64,000 nt of DNA from DSOI01 sp041394885 (GCA_041394885.1 JAWKHI010000008.1:130410-194409); one strand, 5' to 3'; numbered from the stretch's first letter, positions 35,796 to 44,912 are shown. Numbers and translations: made by a program. Notes: a model not told the origin generated them from the sequence alone.

Positions 35796-36962
35796 ATGGC
35801 CAATCGGCGAATCGGCATTTTGACAGGCGGCGGCGACGTCCCCGGCTTGAACTCGGTGATCAAGGGAGTGGTGTATCGGGCCACGGAACTGAAGTGGTCC
35901 GTCACCGGCATCCGGCGTGGCTGGGAAGGGCTGACCCATCTCAACCTGGACGACGACGAATCGAAGAAGCGATACCTCATCGATCTGACGCGCGACAACA
36001 CACGCCCGATTGACCGCACGGGTGGAACGTGGCTCCACACCAGCCGCACGAATCCCTCGAAGATGAAGGCGCTGCCCCCGCATCTGGCCGGGAAGAAGTT
36101 TCCGGTGAATGAGAACGGCAGGTTCGACATCACCGCCGAGGTGGTCAAGACCATCGCGAAGCTGAAGCTCGATTATCTGGTTACCATCGGCGGCGACGAC
36201 ACCCTGAGCTTCGCCGCGCGTTTGAACGAAGTCGGCCAGAAGGTGGTGGCCATTCCGAAAACGATGGACAACGACGTCCGCAATACCGAGTACTGCATCG
36301 GGTTCTCGACGGCCATCACCCGCGCGATGGACGCGGTGAACCGGCAGCGATCGACCATCGGCAGCCACGAGCGCGTGGGGATCTTCCGCGTGTTCGGCCG
36401 CGATGCCGGCTACACCGCGCTCTATACCGCCTATGTCACCAGCACGCGGTGCGCGATTCCTGAGCACGCCTTCGACCTGAACAAGATGATTGACCTCTTG
36501 GTGACCGATAAGCGGAACAACCCTTCCAACTACTCCCTGGTGGTGCTTTCCGAAGGCGCCAAGTGGGAAGGATACAAGGTGAAGGAATACGGCGAACCGG
36601 ATGCCTTTGGCCATCGCAAGAAGATGAGCGTCGCCGAGGACTTCTCCCAGCATCTGATCGCGAAGGCGCCGGGCATTGAAACCGTCGTAAGCGACCTTAC
36701 CTACGACCTGCGGTCGGGCTCGCCGGACTTTGTCGATCAACTCGTCGCCAACACGTTCGCCGGCATGGCCGTCGACACCATGCAAGAGGGCAAGTCCGGC
36801 CTGATGACCAGCATCTACCAGGGCCGCTATGCCATGAAGCCCATCCCGGATCCGAAAAAGGGTCCGCGCAAGGTGGACGTCAAGACGATGTACAACGTCA
36901 GCCGCTACCGGCCCAACTACGACAAGAAACTCGGATTGCCGCTGTTTTTGACCAAGCCGTAG
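35796..36962 (+). CDS. pfp: 6-phosphofructokinase, pyrophosphate-dependent type by active-site residues
   Basis: 388 residues, start set by AAGGAG at 35785-35790. Phosphofructokinase fold: ILTGGGDVPGLNSVIKG, the phosphate-binding TIGGDDTLSFA (residues 131-140), catalytic PKTMDND (154-160) and GRDAGYTALYTA. ATP enzymes normally have GGDGS and PGTIDND; the Asp after GGD and the Lys in PKTxDND are the residue pair that marks PPi-dependent enzymes. So the phosphoryl donor is probably pyrophosphate and the reaction reversible, serving both glycolysis and gluconeogenesis. This donor call is from established family rules, untested here. Confidence 0.9.
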   Translation: MANRRIGILTGGGDVPGLNSVIKGVVYRATELKWSVTGIRRGWEGLTHLNLDDDESKKRYLIDLTRDNTRPIDRTGGTWLHTSRTNPSKMKALPPHLAGKKFPVNENGRFDITAEVVKTIAKLKLDYLVTIGGDDTLSFAARLNEVGQKVVAIPKTMDNDVRNTEYCIGFSTAITRAMDAVNRQRSTIGSHERVGIFRVFGRDAGYTALYTAYVTSTRCAIPEHAFDLNKMIDLLVTDKRNNPSNYSLVVLSEGAKWEGYKVKEYGEPDAFGHRKKMSVAEDFSQHLIAKAPGIETVVSDLTYDLRSGSPDFVDQLVANTFAGMAVDTMQEGKSGLMTSIYQGRYAMKPIPDPKKGPRKVDVKTMYNVSRYRPNYDKKLGLPLFLTKP

Positions 36963-36969
36963 GACTGCC

Positions 36970-37668
36970 TTGCTTGGATTTCTCCGGAAGCTTCGATTTC
37001 TTGGGAAATGGATGGGCGCTCCCGAGGCTCCGCCTGCAGCGGAGCCTTGCTCCCCGGAGGCCTTGACGCCCGATTTGGAACGGCGGATCCGCGAATCTTT
37101 CGACCGGTCCGCCGCCGATGAGGAGCATTTCCCATCCACCATCGACCCACGCATCTTCCACGTCCAACTGATTCTCCAACATTTGGGAGAGGCAGCAGCG
37201 GCGGGCCGCATTCTCGACGCCGGATGCGGCAAGGGCCGGTTCGCGCGTGTGATCGCCCAACAGCATCCACGCGCGCGAATCGCGGCCATGGATATCTCGG
37301 TCGCGATGCTCTCGCATGTGCCGGACGGCATCGGCGCGGCGGCGGGATCGCTGACGGCAATGCCGTTTCGCGATGCGGCCTTCGACGGCGCCTACGCCAC
37401 CGAATCCCTGGAGCACGCCGTGGACATCGCCCAGGCGGTGGCGGAGCTGTGCCGCGTCGTCAAACCGGGCGGCCGGATCGCGATCATCGACAAAAACGTG
37501 GAGCACTGGGGACGATTGGAAACACCCGAGTGGGAACGGTGGTTTTCGCGCCGCGAGTTGGAGGATCTGCTCGGACGCCATTGCCGGCATGTCGAATCGC
37601 AATTCATTTCCTACTGGGAGGACGTGGAGCCGGACGGGTTGTTCCTGGCCTGGCTGGCGGTGAAGTAG
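36970..37668 (+). CDS. class I SAM-dependent methyltransferase
   Basis: 232 residues if TTG 36970 is used; ATG 37012 is the next start. Methyltransferase motif I is GRILDAGCGKGRFARVIAQ, followed by AAMDISVAML, a motif-II acidic region and LCRVVKPGGRIAIIDKNVEHWG (motif III). This resembles the UbiE/Methyltransf_11 group. Its substrate is unknown. It lies 7 bases after the phosphofructokinase stop. Confidence 0.83.
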   Translation: MLGFLRKLRFLGKWMGAPEAPPAAEPCSPEALTPDLERRIRESFDRSAADEEHFPSTIDPRIFHVQLILQHLGEAAAAGRILDAGCGKGRFARVIAQQHPRARIAAMDISVAMLSHVPDGIGAAAGSLTAMPFRDAAFDGAYATESLEHAVDIAQAVAELCRVVKPGGRIAIIDKNVEHWGRLETPEWERWFSRRELEDLLGRHCRHVESQFISYWEDVEPDGLFLAWLAVK

Positions 37669-37749
37669 GCGCGATCCGGCGTTTCCCGGCCTCCCCGAAC
37701 CGGCCCTTTCACCCGGGATGCTACCCTAAAAGCCAAGGGCTCATTTCCC

Positions 37750-39930
37750 GTGGCGATACGGCAACTCCGCTATTCCACACCATCTGGCATCCAAGTCACG
37801 CGCACCGCGACGAAGGTCCCCTTCAAGCGCGGTCTGCGCGACCTCCTGCGCCAGCTCGATCATCGTCGCGGCATCTATCTTTCCTCCGGCTATGAGTATC
37901 CCGGCCGCTACTCGCGCTGGGACGTCGCCTCCCTCAATCCGCCTCTCGAAATCACCGGCCAAGGCCGCCATCTCGACTTTCATCCCCTCAACCGGCGCGG
38001 CGAAGCGCTTTGCCGCATGCTCGCGCGCGTCCTCGAATCGCACCCGCATTGGGAACGCTTCTCCATCGAAAATGGATCGCTCCGCGGCTTGCTGAAACCC
38101 CTCGAAGGCCTGTTTTCGGAAGAAGAACGTAGCCGCCAGCCGTCCGCATTCTCCATTCTCCGGGCTCTCATCGCCGAGTTCCATAGCCCGCGGGACACGC
38201 GACTCGCCTTGGTCGGCGCCTTCGGCTACGACCTGCTGTTCCAGTTCGATCCCATCGAGCAAAAGCTTCCCCGCGCCGCCACTAAGGACCTCCATCTCTT
38301 CCTCTGCGACGACATCTATTTCATGGATCGCAAGAAAGAGATCATCGAACGCTACGAGTACGACTTTTCCCTCGACGATCTTTCCACCTCCGGACTTCCA
38401 CGCGATGGCGCCGAGATTCCCGCCCCTCCGCCCACCCGCCCCGCGCCCATCACCTCGGACCATACGCCCGCCGAGTACATGGCCAAGGTCGAAACCGTTC
38501 GCGAAGGCATGAAGCGCGGCGACTACTACGAAGTAGTCCTTCGCCAGACCTTCTCCGCGCCCTACTCGGGCAGCTCCAGCGATCTGTTCGAGCGCATTCA
38601 AAAAGCATCGCCCAGTCCCTACGAGTTCCTCCTTCAGTTGGGCGAAGAGGCTCTCATCGGCGCCTCGCCGGAGATGTTCGTCCGCGTGGAAGGCAACCGC
38701 ATCGAGACATGCCCCATCGCCGGAACCACCCAGCGCACCGGCGATCCGCTCCGCGATGCCGACAGCATCCGGGACCTCCTCGGCTCCCTCAAGGAAGAGT
38801 CCGAGCTCACCATGTGCACCGATGTGGACCGCAACGACAAGTCCCGCGTCAGCGTGCCCGGCTCCGTGCGCGTCATCGGCCGCCGCCTCATCGAGAGCTA
38901 CGCCGGCGTGTTCCACACCGTCGACCATGTGATGAGCACCCTCGCTCCCGGCTTCGACGCTCTCGACGCGTTCCTCACCCACATGTGGGCCGTCACCATC
39001 ATCGGCGCGCCGAAGAAGTGGGCCGCGCAAACCATCGAGAATCTCGAAAACGACGCCCGCGGCTGGTACGGCGGCGCCGTCGGCATGATCACCCTCAATG
39101 GCGGCATCAACACCGGGATCCTCATCCGCACCGTCCACCTGCGTGACGGCGTCGCCCGTTATCCGGTGGGCGCCACTCTGCTCTACGATTCCGTCCCGGC
39201 CGCCGAAGAACTCGAAACACGTAGCAAGGCCACCGGATTCTTCCGCGTCCTGGGCGACGCAGCCCAAGCCGCTGCCGCCGCCAGTTACTCCCCGGACGCC
39301 GCCGTCCCAAAAGATACAGCCGGCCGCGGTGTCCGGATGTTGCTCGTCGATAACGAGGACTGCTTCATCCACACCCTGGCCAACTACGCCCGCCAAACAG
39401 GCGCCGAGGTCATCACCTATCGCAGCGGATTCCCCCTCTCCCTGATCGAGGAAGTCAAGCCGGACTTGATCCTCATCTCGCCCGGCCCCGGCCGCCCCTC
39501 CGATTTCGGTGTACCCGCCCTCGTCCGCCACGCCGCCGGGTTGGGAGTGCCCGTCTTCGGCGTCTGCCTCGGATTGCAGGGCATCGTCGAGGCCTTCGGC
39601 GGAGAACTCGGCGTGCTCGACTATCCCGTCCATGGCAAGCCCTCGGTTGTGCATCACACCAACAAGGGTGTGTTTGAAGGTCTGCCGGAATTCTTCAAAG
39701 TGGGCCGGTATCATTCTCTGTACGCGATCCCCGGAAAGCTCCCCTCCTCGCTCGAAGTAACCGCTGAATCCGATGACGGCGTCATCATGGGCATCCGCCA
39801 CCGCGAACTGCCGATAGAAGCCGTCCAGTTTCATCCCGAATCCATCCTCACGCTCGAAGACGCATGCGGCTTGCGCCTCATGCGCAACGTCGTCCGCACG
39901 CTCGGCGTTCGTCAGGCGGCGAGAAGCTAA
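37750..39930 (+). CDS. trpEG: fused anthranilate synthase (TrpE-TrpG)
   Basis: 726 residues from GTG 37750. The N-terminal ~510 residues are TrpE (chorismate-binding): GASPEMFVRVEGNRIETCPIAGT, ELTMCTDVDRNDKSRV and PKKWAAQTIE, GGAVGMI. The C-terminal ~190 residues are a class I glutamine amidotransferase with Cys606 in GVCLGLQG, His695 and Glu697 in FHPES, and the oxyanion motif SPGPGRPSD. Together they convert chorismate and glutamine to anthranilate, the first step of tryptophan synthesis. Length and start fit the fused TrpEG clade known from rhizobia. No other trp genes are adjacent and I see no leader peptide. Confidence 0.93.
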   Translation: MAIRQLRYSTPSGIQVTRTATKVPFKRGLRDLLRQLDHRRGIYLSSGYEYPGRYSRWDVASLNPPLEITGQGRHLDFHPLNRRGEALCRMLARVLESHPHWERFSIENGSLRGLLKPLEGLFSEEERSRQPSAFSILRALIAEFHSPRDTRLALVGAFGYDLLFQFDPIEQKLPRAATKDLHLFLCDDIYFMDRKKEIIERYEYDFSLDDLSTSGLPRDGAEIPAPPPTRPAPITSDHTPAEYMAKVETVREGMKRGDYYEVVLRQTFSAPYSGSSSDLFERIQKASPSPYEFLLQLGEEALIGASPEMFVRVEGNRIETCPIAGTTQRTGDPLRDADSIRDLLGSLKEESELTMCTDVDRNDKSRVSVPGSVRVIGRRLIESYAGVFHTVDHVMSTLAPGFDALDAFLTHMWAVTIIGAPKKWAAQTIENLENDARGWYGGAVGMITLNGGINTGILIRTVHLRDGVARYPVGATLLYDSVPAAEELETRSKATGFFRVLGDAAQAAAAASYSPDAAVPKDTAGRGVRMLLVDNEDCFIHTLANYARQTGAEVITYRSGFPLSLIEEVKPDLILISPGPGRPSDFGVPALVRHAAGLGVPVFGVCLGLQGIVEAFGGELGVLDYPVHGKPSVVHHTNKGVFEGLPEFFKVGRYHSLYAIPGKLPSSLEVTAESDDGVIMGIRHRELPIEAVQFHPESILTLEDACGLRLMRNVVRTLGVRQAARS

Positions 39931-39931
39931 C

Positions 39932-40300
39932 GTGCGCAAGCCGTGGCTGGCCTCCGCCGCGATCTTCCTCGTGGCTGCCACCGTCACCAGTCTCTTCTTC
40001 ATCAACTTCTGCGCCACCGTGTTCCAATGCGGCTGCCAATCCGTTTGGGGACTCGCCGACAAGTACTGCAACATCCACGCCGCGCACGGCAGACATTGTC
40101 CCTGGTGCGTGTTCGGCTACGCCGGCTACGTGGGCGTCTACGGATCCATGCTCGCCACGCAGGCCCTGGTTCTGGTGGCCGGCACGCGCATCGGTTGGGG
40201 CTGGTTGGCGCGACTCGCCGCCGCCCTCGCGGCCTTTCCAATCAGCGGCCTGATTCTCGCCGTCGCCCTGGGGCTTTACACTGGGTACTGGAACCAATGA
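39932..40300 (+). CDS. small Cys-rich membrane protein
   Basis: 122 residues from GTG 39932, one base after the trpEG stop. Three or four hydrophobic segments. Between the first and second is a Cys-rich loop with CGC, a later C and HCPWC (CxxC), which could form disulfides or bind metal. No family recognised. It overlaps the next gene by ATGA (40297-40300). Confidence 0.65.
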   Translation: MRKPWLASAAIFLVAATVTSLFFINFCATVFQCGCQSVWGLADKYCNIHAAHGRHCPWCVFGYAGYVGVYGSMLATQALVLVAGTRIGWGWLARLAAALAAFPISGLILAVALGLYTGYWNQ

Positions 40301-40452
40301 AGGTTGCCCTCCTCAAATTCGGGGCCGATACTGAAAAGGTGTTGGGCGACCTGATTTACGTGCTGTTCCTGCTGATCGTCGTTTGGATCGCCATCACCGG
40401 CGGTGACGACCTCGGCGGCGGACGGCGCGCCCGGCTCCCCGTTCCTCTTTGA
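40297..40452 (+). CDS. 51-residue single-pass membrane protein
   Basis: ATG overlaps the previous stop and its own TGA overlaps the TTG start of hpnE (40449-40452), so it is locked into a coupled chain. One transmembrane helix (LIYVLFLLIVVWIAI) and a short basic tail. Too short for family assignment; the overlaps are the main support for it being real. Confidence 0.5.
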   Translation: MKVALLKFGADTEKVLGDLIYVLFLLIVVWIAITGGDDLGGGRRARLPVPL

Positions 40453-41759
40453 CCGCGGCTCCCCAAACGCCACGAGCCATCGTGGTGGGCGGCGGACTGG
40501 CGGGCCTCGCATCGGCAGCGGCTCTCGCCCGGTCCGGCTATCAGGTCGACGTCCTCGAATCCCGCGCTTTCCCCGGCGGACGCGCCACTTCCTACCCCGC
40601 ACCGGGCGACGATACCGAACACATCGATAATTGCCAGCACGTCCTGTTGCGCTGCTGCACTGGCCTGCTCGATTTTTATGAAAGGCTCGGCGTCCGCGAC
40701 GCCATCGAGTTCCACCGCACGTTCTACTTTCTAGAGCCCGGCGGACGCCTCTCCGTCCTCGAACGCGGACGCTTTCCACCGCCTCTCCACTTCGCCGAAT
40801 CGTTCGCGCGCATGCGCTTTCTCAGTTGGACCGACAAGCTGTCCATCGCGCTCGCCATGAGCGCCATCGAAAGAGAGTGGCCCCAGCGCGACGACCTTGA
40901 CTCCATGACGATGCTCGCCTGGCTGCGCGAGAAGTCCCAGCCGCCGCGCGCCATCGAGCGCTTCTGGCGTCAGGTGCTCGTCTCCGCCGTGAACGAAGAG
41001 CTGGACCGCATGGCTGCCTCGCACGGCCTGCAAGTGTTCGCACAGGGCTTTCTTTCTTCCGGCGACGCCTATGAAATGGGCATCCCGCGCGTGCCGCTGG
41101 CACAACTCTACAGCCCCGATGCCTGGCGCCGGTTCCCCGGTGTGAAGCTCCATTTCCGTAGTCCCGCGGAGCAAATCAAGGTCGAAAACGGCCGCGTGGT
41201 CGCCGTGAGCGCCGCAGGCGTCGATTGGTGCGCCGATGTCTACGTGTCCGCTGTGCCCTTCGAGCGCGCCGCGGCCCTGGTTCCCGCGCTGGGCCTGGAT
41301 TTCACCGGCTGGGAGCACTCGCCGATCACCGGAGTCCATCTGTGGTTCGATCGCCCCGTGACGGATCTTCCCCACGCCACGCTGCTGGACCGCACCATGC
41401 AATGGATGTTCAACAAACGCGACGGACGCTATCTCCAGTTAGTGGTCAGCGCGTCGCGCGGGTTGACCGAGATGCCGCGCGGCGAAGTGATTGACCTCGC
41501 TCGCCGCGAACTCGCCGAGTTTCTCCCGAAAACCGCGGAAGCCCGCATCGAGAAGGCGCATGTGGTGAAAGAGGTCCGCGCCACTTACTCCGCCCGCCCG
41601 GGGCTCGAGGCCCTGCGCCCGCCAGCCCGGACCGCCATCCCGAATCTATTCCTCGCTGGTGACTGGACGCGCACCGGATGGCCCGCGACGATGGAGGGCG
41701 CGGTCCGCAGCGGGTATCTGGCGGCCCAGGCGATTACGGAGACCGGGGTCATTTCGTAA
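40449..41759 (+). CDS. hpnE: hydroxysqualene dehydroxylase
   Basis: 436 residues from TTG 40449. FAD-binding GxGxxG in IVVGGGLAGLASAAALA, then the amine-oxidase/phytoene-desaturase fold with NCQHVLLRCCTGLLDFYERLG, typical of HpnE. It removes the hydroxyl of hydroxysqualene to give squalene in the HpnCDE route to hopanoids. hpnC and hpnD are not here, so they must lie elsewhere. The C-terminal FAD motif (LFLAGDWTRTGWPATMEGAVRSG) is intact. Confidence 0.9.
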   Translation: MTAAPQTPRAIVVGGGLAGLASAAALARSGYQVDVLESRAFPGGRATSYPAPGDDTEHIDNCQHVLLRCCTGLLDFYERLGVRDAIEFHRTFYFLEPGGRLSVLERGRFPPPLHFAESFARMRFLSWTDKLSIALAMSAIEREWPQRDDLDSMTMLAWLREKSQPPRAIERFWRQVLVSAVNEELDRMAASHGLQVFAQGFLSSGDAYEMGIPRVPLAQLYSPDAWRRFPGVKLHFRSPAEQIKVENGRVVAVSAAGVDWCADVYVSAVPFERAAALVPALGLDFTGWEHSPITGVHLWFDRPVTDLPHATLLDRTMQWMFNKRDGRYLQLVVSASRGLTEMPRGEVIDLARRELAEFLPKTAEARIEKAHVVKEVRATYSARPGLEALRPPARTAIPNLFLAGDWTRTGWPATMEGAVRSGYLAAQAITETGVIS

Positions 41760-41877
41760 ATCTTGCTACGCTTTATCTCCAATGGCCTCGGAGCGCGAGC
41801 GTAACTTACGGGACGAGTGCAAAGGCCGTGATTTCACCGGCCAAATATCGAACTTCTGATCCGCAAGGGCCCGGACC

Positions 41878-42612
41878 GTGCCAGCTTCGCCCACGCCATT
41901 TTCGGAATACATGTGCATCGATGCGCGGCGCTGTCACAAGATCGAGGATCACGTGACGTATCGTGAGGCCGCGCTCGGCGAACCGCTGGCCGTGGCGGTG
42001 CGCGCGGTGACGGAGCGGACTACGGTGCATGCCGGCGATCTGGTGGTGGTCTCGGGCCCGGGCTGCATTGGGCTGCTTACGATGCAGATGGCGAAACTGG
42101 AAGGCGCGCGGGTGGTGCTGGCGGGGCTTGCCAAGGACGCACCCCGCCTGGAATGCGGCCGAAAGCTGGGCGCGGACTACGTAGTGAACGTGGACGAACA
42201 GCCGCTGGCGGATGCAGTGCGCGAGTGGAGCGGCGGGCGCGGCGCCGACCTCGTATATGAGTGCGCCGGGAGCAGCGGGTCACTGGACGGGTGTTGGGAC
42301 GCGGTCCGCAAGGGCGGAACGCTGGCGTCGATGGGCGTGCATCGCGGCCAGGTCCATACGGACTTCAACAAGGCCATGATGAAGGAGTTGCAGGTGATCG
42401 GGTGCTACGGCTATGTGTGGACGAGTTGGGAGCGCACGGTCCGGCTGCTGGCGGAAAAGAAGGTGAACATCGAGGCGCTGATCTCGCATGAGCTGCCGCT
42501 GGAGCGCTTTGAGGACGCGTTCCGGTGGACGCAGGACGGGTCCGCGATCAAGGTGATTTTCAATCCAGGGCTGGAAGCCGGGGGATCCGACAGCCGGACA
42601 ACTACGGCGTAA
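41878..42612 (+). pseudogene. 5'-truncated zinc-type alcohol dehydrogenase (MDR family)
   Basis: 244 residues from GTG 41878. What remains is the end of the catalytic domain (HVTYREAALGEPLAVAVRAV) and the full Rossmann domain (GDLVVVSGPGCIGLLTMQMAKLEGA, GADLVYECAGSSGS). The GroES-like catalytic domain with the zinc Cys/His residues, about 100 residues, is missing; the 118 bases between hpnE and this frame do not supply it in any frame I can read. Probably an inactive remnant, though a tailored short reductase cannot be excluded. Confidence 0.7.
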
Positions 42613-42675
42613 CCCGTTTTTCGGGCCTCTTATCGCTTTTTCAGGCCTCCTCTCCGCCTGAGGCATCTCAAGAGC

Positions 42676-43389
42676 ATGAAGGTTCTTGTGATTGGCGCGA
42701 CGGGCGGTATCGGGTCCGCCGTCGCGCGGCGCTTGGCGAAAAGGGGCGCGGAGGTGGTTGTTGCCGCGCGAAACCCGGAGCGGCTCGCGGCTCTCGGAGA
42801 GGAGATTGACGCGCGGTGTGTGGCAGTCGATGCCGCCGATTTTGAGGCGCTCGAAGCAGCAACGGCTCCGTTGGCTCCTCTCGATGGCCTCGTCAATTGC
42901 GCTGGTTCGCTCCTGCTCAAGCCCGCGCACTTGACGCCGGAACGGGAGTTTCGCGAAACGATCGAGTCAAGCCTGACCACGGCGTTCTCCGCCGTACGGG
43001 CTGGAACGAAGGCAATGATGCCCGGCGGTGGATCGATCGTGCTGTGCGCGACGGCGGCAGCGCGGGTCGGCTTACCGAACCATGAGGCTATCGCCGCCGC
43101 CAAAGGCGGTGTCATCGGGTTGGCGCTATCGGCTGCGGCCACCTACGCGCCGCGCAACATTCGCGTGAATTGTGTGGCTCCCGGCTTGATCGACACTCCG
43201 CTGGCCGCGCGGATCACCTCCAACGAGGCGGCTTTGAGAGCTTCCGTCGCGATGCACGCGTTGGGCCGAATCGGCCGGGCGGAAGAAGTGGCGTCCGCGA
43301 TTTGCTGGCTGCTCGAGCGGGAGAATAGTTGGATCACGGGACAGATTCTGGGCGTCGACGGCGGCCTGGCCAGTGTCCGGACCCGCTAG
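42676..43389 (+). CDS. short-chain dehydrogenase/reductase with altered active site
   Basis: 237 residues. Rossmann motif VIGATGGIGSAVARRL, then VNCAGSLL (NAG variant) and the C-terminal WITGQILGVDGGLASV typical of FabG-like SDRs. The catalytic YxxxK is changed: in PNHEAIAAAKGGVIGL the residue four before Lys is Ile, not Tyr, and the Ser position reads LCATAA. The fold is intact, so it may be a non-catalytic or altered-chemistry SDR. Starts 63 bases after the truncated MDR gene. Confidence 0.85.
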   Translation: MKVLVIGATGGIGSAVARRLAKRGAEVVVAARNPERLAALGEEIDARCVAVDAADFEALEAATAPLAPLDGLVNCAGSLLLKPAHLTPEREFRETIESSLTTAFSAVRAGTKAMMPGGGSIVLCATAAARVGLPNHEAIAAAKGGVIGLALSAAATYAPRNIRVNCVAPGLIDTPLAARITSNEAALRASVAMHALGRIGRAEEVASAICWLLERENSWITGQILGVDGGLASVRTR

Positions 43390-43460
43390 GTCCGTTTCCC
43401 GGTTGGCCTGCGCGCTCTCAGGGCGCTTACAGGGCGAGCGTCCAAGGGATTCGAACCGTC

Positions 43461-44696
43461 TCAGCGAACACGCTCCACGGCCAGTAGAGACGCATCGTCG
43501 GTGGAACCCACCGACGCCGACCAGTTCTCCACGTGCTCCAGAACCGTAGAAAGGCTGTCGCCCAGGGTGGAATTGCGGCTGTGTTCCAGAGACACGAGCA
43601 GACGCTCGACGCCGAACTCCTCCTCCTCGCCGTTTTCGGCTTCGGTGATGCCGTCCGTGCAGAGATAGAGCCGGTCTCCCCTGGACAGCGTCAGAATGTG
43701 TTCCTCATACTTGGTGGCCGCCAGAAGTCCAACCGGAATGCCGCCGGTTTCCCCTACCCTTGGGGCTGAAATCGCGGGTACATGAATGGGACCGAGGTGG
43801 CCGGCGGCTGTGTAGCGGAACTCCCCGGTTACCTTGTCGAGGATGCCGTAGACCATCGTGAAGAACCGCGCCGCTTCGGCATTGGATACAAAGTGTGCGT
43901 TCAGCCGGGAAATCACCTTCGAAGGCGAAGTCACCGCGAACTTACTCTTGTTGCCGGCGGCCCTCTGATAGAGGAAAGAGCGATCCGGCGCCACCGACAG
44001 CATGTGAGTGAGGGTCACCGAAAGAAGTGCCGCCGCGACACCGTGTCCGGATACGTCGAGTATGTAAATACCAAGGTGACGGTCGTCGAGCGGGACGACA
44101 TTCAGCGCGTCTCCGCCGACATCGCTGCAGGGGCTAAACCGGTAGGCGAACCGCATCTCCGGAGACTTGGGCAGTTCGACCGGCAAAAGAGACCGCTGCA
44201 ATTCCGCGGCCGCCTGGAGATCCCGCTTCATGGCGCGGCTGGCGATTTCCAATCTTTGATTCGCGTCCAGAAGCGCGTCTTTCGCTTGCTTTTCCTCTGT
44301 CACGTCCGACTGCACGCCGATGAAATGGGTAACCGTGCCCAAGTGGTCCTGCACCGGAGTGACCGAAAGGCGATTCCAGAATGTAGTGCCGTCCTTGCGG
44401 TAGTTGAGCAGTTGGACCGTGATTTCGCGCTTCTCGCGAACCGCGGCGCGCAACAGGTTCACGGTATCCGGATCGGTGCCGGGCCCCTGGAGGAATCGAC
44501 AATTGCGGCCGAGAACATCCGCGATGGAGTATCCGGAGAGACGCTCGAAACCCGCATTCGCGTAGATCAATGGGTTGTCTGGCAGACGCGCGTCGGCGAT
44601 CGTGATGCCCTCAGCCGTAGCCGCGAGCGCCCGATCTTTGAGCTCGAGCTGGGCCTGAGCCCGTTCGCTATCCAGTCGCTTGGCTGAAGTGGCCAT
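43461..44696 (-). CDS. LOV-domain blue-light sensor with SpoIIE/RsbU-type PP2C phosphatase
   Basis: 411 residues. Residues ~20-135 are a PAS domain of the LOV class: the flavin-adduct motif GRNCRFLQG with Cys66, the FMN-contacting Asn region LLNYRKDGTTFWNRL and the Gln in FIGVQSDVT. A coiled linker (EEKQAKDALLDANQRLEIASRAMKRDLQAAAELQRSLLP) leads to the SpoIIE phosphatase domain (CSDVGGDALNVVPLDDRHLGIYILDVSGHGVAAALLS with metal Asp residues, later LYLCTDGITEAENGEEEEFG). Blue light would form a Cys-FMN adduct and switch dephosphorylation of an anti-sigma antagonist, linking light to a partner-switching stress response. No such antagonist gene is adjacent. Confidence 0.92.
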   Translation of the reverse strand: MATSAKRLDSERAQAQLELKDRALAATAEGITIADARLPDNPLIYANAGFERLSGYSIADVLGRNCRFLQGPGTDPDTVNLLRAAVREKREITVQLLNYRKDGTTFWNRLSVTPVQDHLGTVTHFIGVQSDVTEEKQAKDALLDANQRLEIASRAMKRDLQAAAELQRSLLPVELPKSPEMRFAYRFSPCSDVGGDALNVVPLDDRHLGIYILDVSGHGVAAALLSVTLTHMLSVAPDRSFLYQRAAGNKSKFAVTSPSKVISRLNAHFVSNAEAARFFTMVYGILDKVTGEFRYTAAGHLGPIHVPAISAPRVGETGGIPVGLLAATKYEEHILTLSRGDRLYLCTDGITEAENGEEEEFGVERLLVSLEHSRNSTLGDSLSTVLEHVENWSASVGSTDDASLLAVERVR

Positions 44697-44778
44697 GCCT
44701 GTTGTCGAATTCGTTTGCAGGCCAAGTAGCTCAAAGCTGTTTCGACCGCTGCAACTTTACTCTTATCACACCCGTACT

Positions 44779-44797
44779 CCGATCACACACGGATCGG
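44779..44797. other. inverted repeat upstream of the LOV gene
   Basis: CCGATC (44779-44784) and GATCGG (44792-44797), 7-base spacer, in the 216-base gap between the LOV and PhyH genes. It could be an operator for the LOV gene; nothing else is evident in the gap. Confidence 0.3.
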
Positions 44798-44912
44798 ATT
44801 CACCTTGGCCTGTCGCACCGGGTCAACACAGCGCCGCTAATTTCGAACTGCATAGACCGGCGGGAGGCCCATTGTATGTGTCTCGGGCGCGGGGAGCATT
44901 GCTCCAGCCCAC

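Noticed and set aside
37741..40074. 777-codon minus-strand frame antisense to trpEG
   Set aside because: Shadow frame; trpEG has complete catalytic motifs on the plus strand.
43390..43460. GC-rich partial inverted repeats between the SDR and LOV genes
   Set aside because: Arms are imperfect and no T-run is present, so neither a terminator nor an operator can be supported.
43440..43470. GGATTCGAACC, which on the minus strand reads like a tRNA T-loop (GGTTCGAATCC)
   Set aside because: Flanking bases form only two stem pairs, the upstream side is the coding end of the LOV-SpoIIE gene, and no anticodon arm or acceptor stem is visible.
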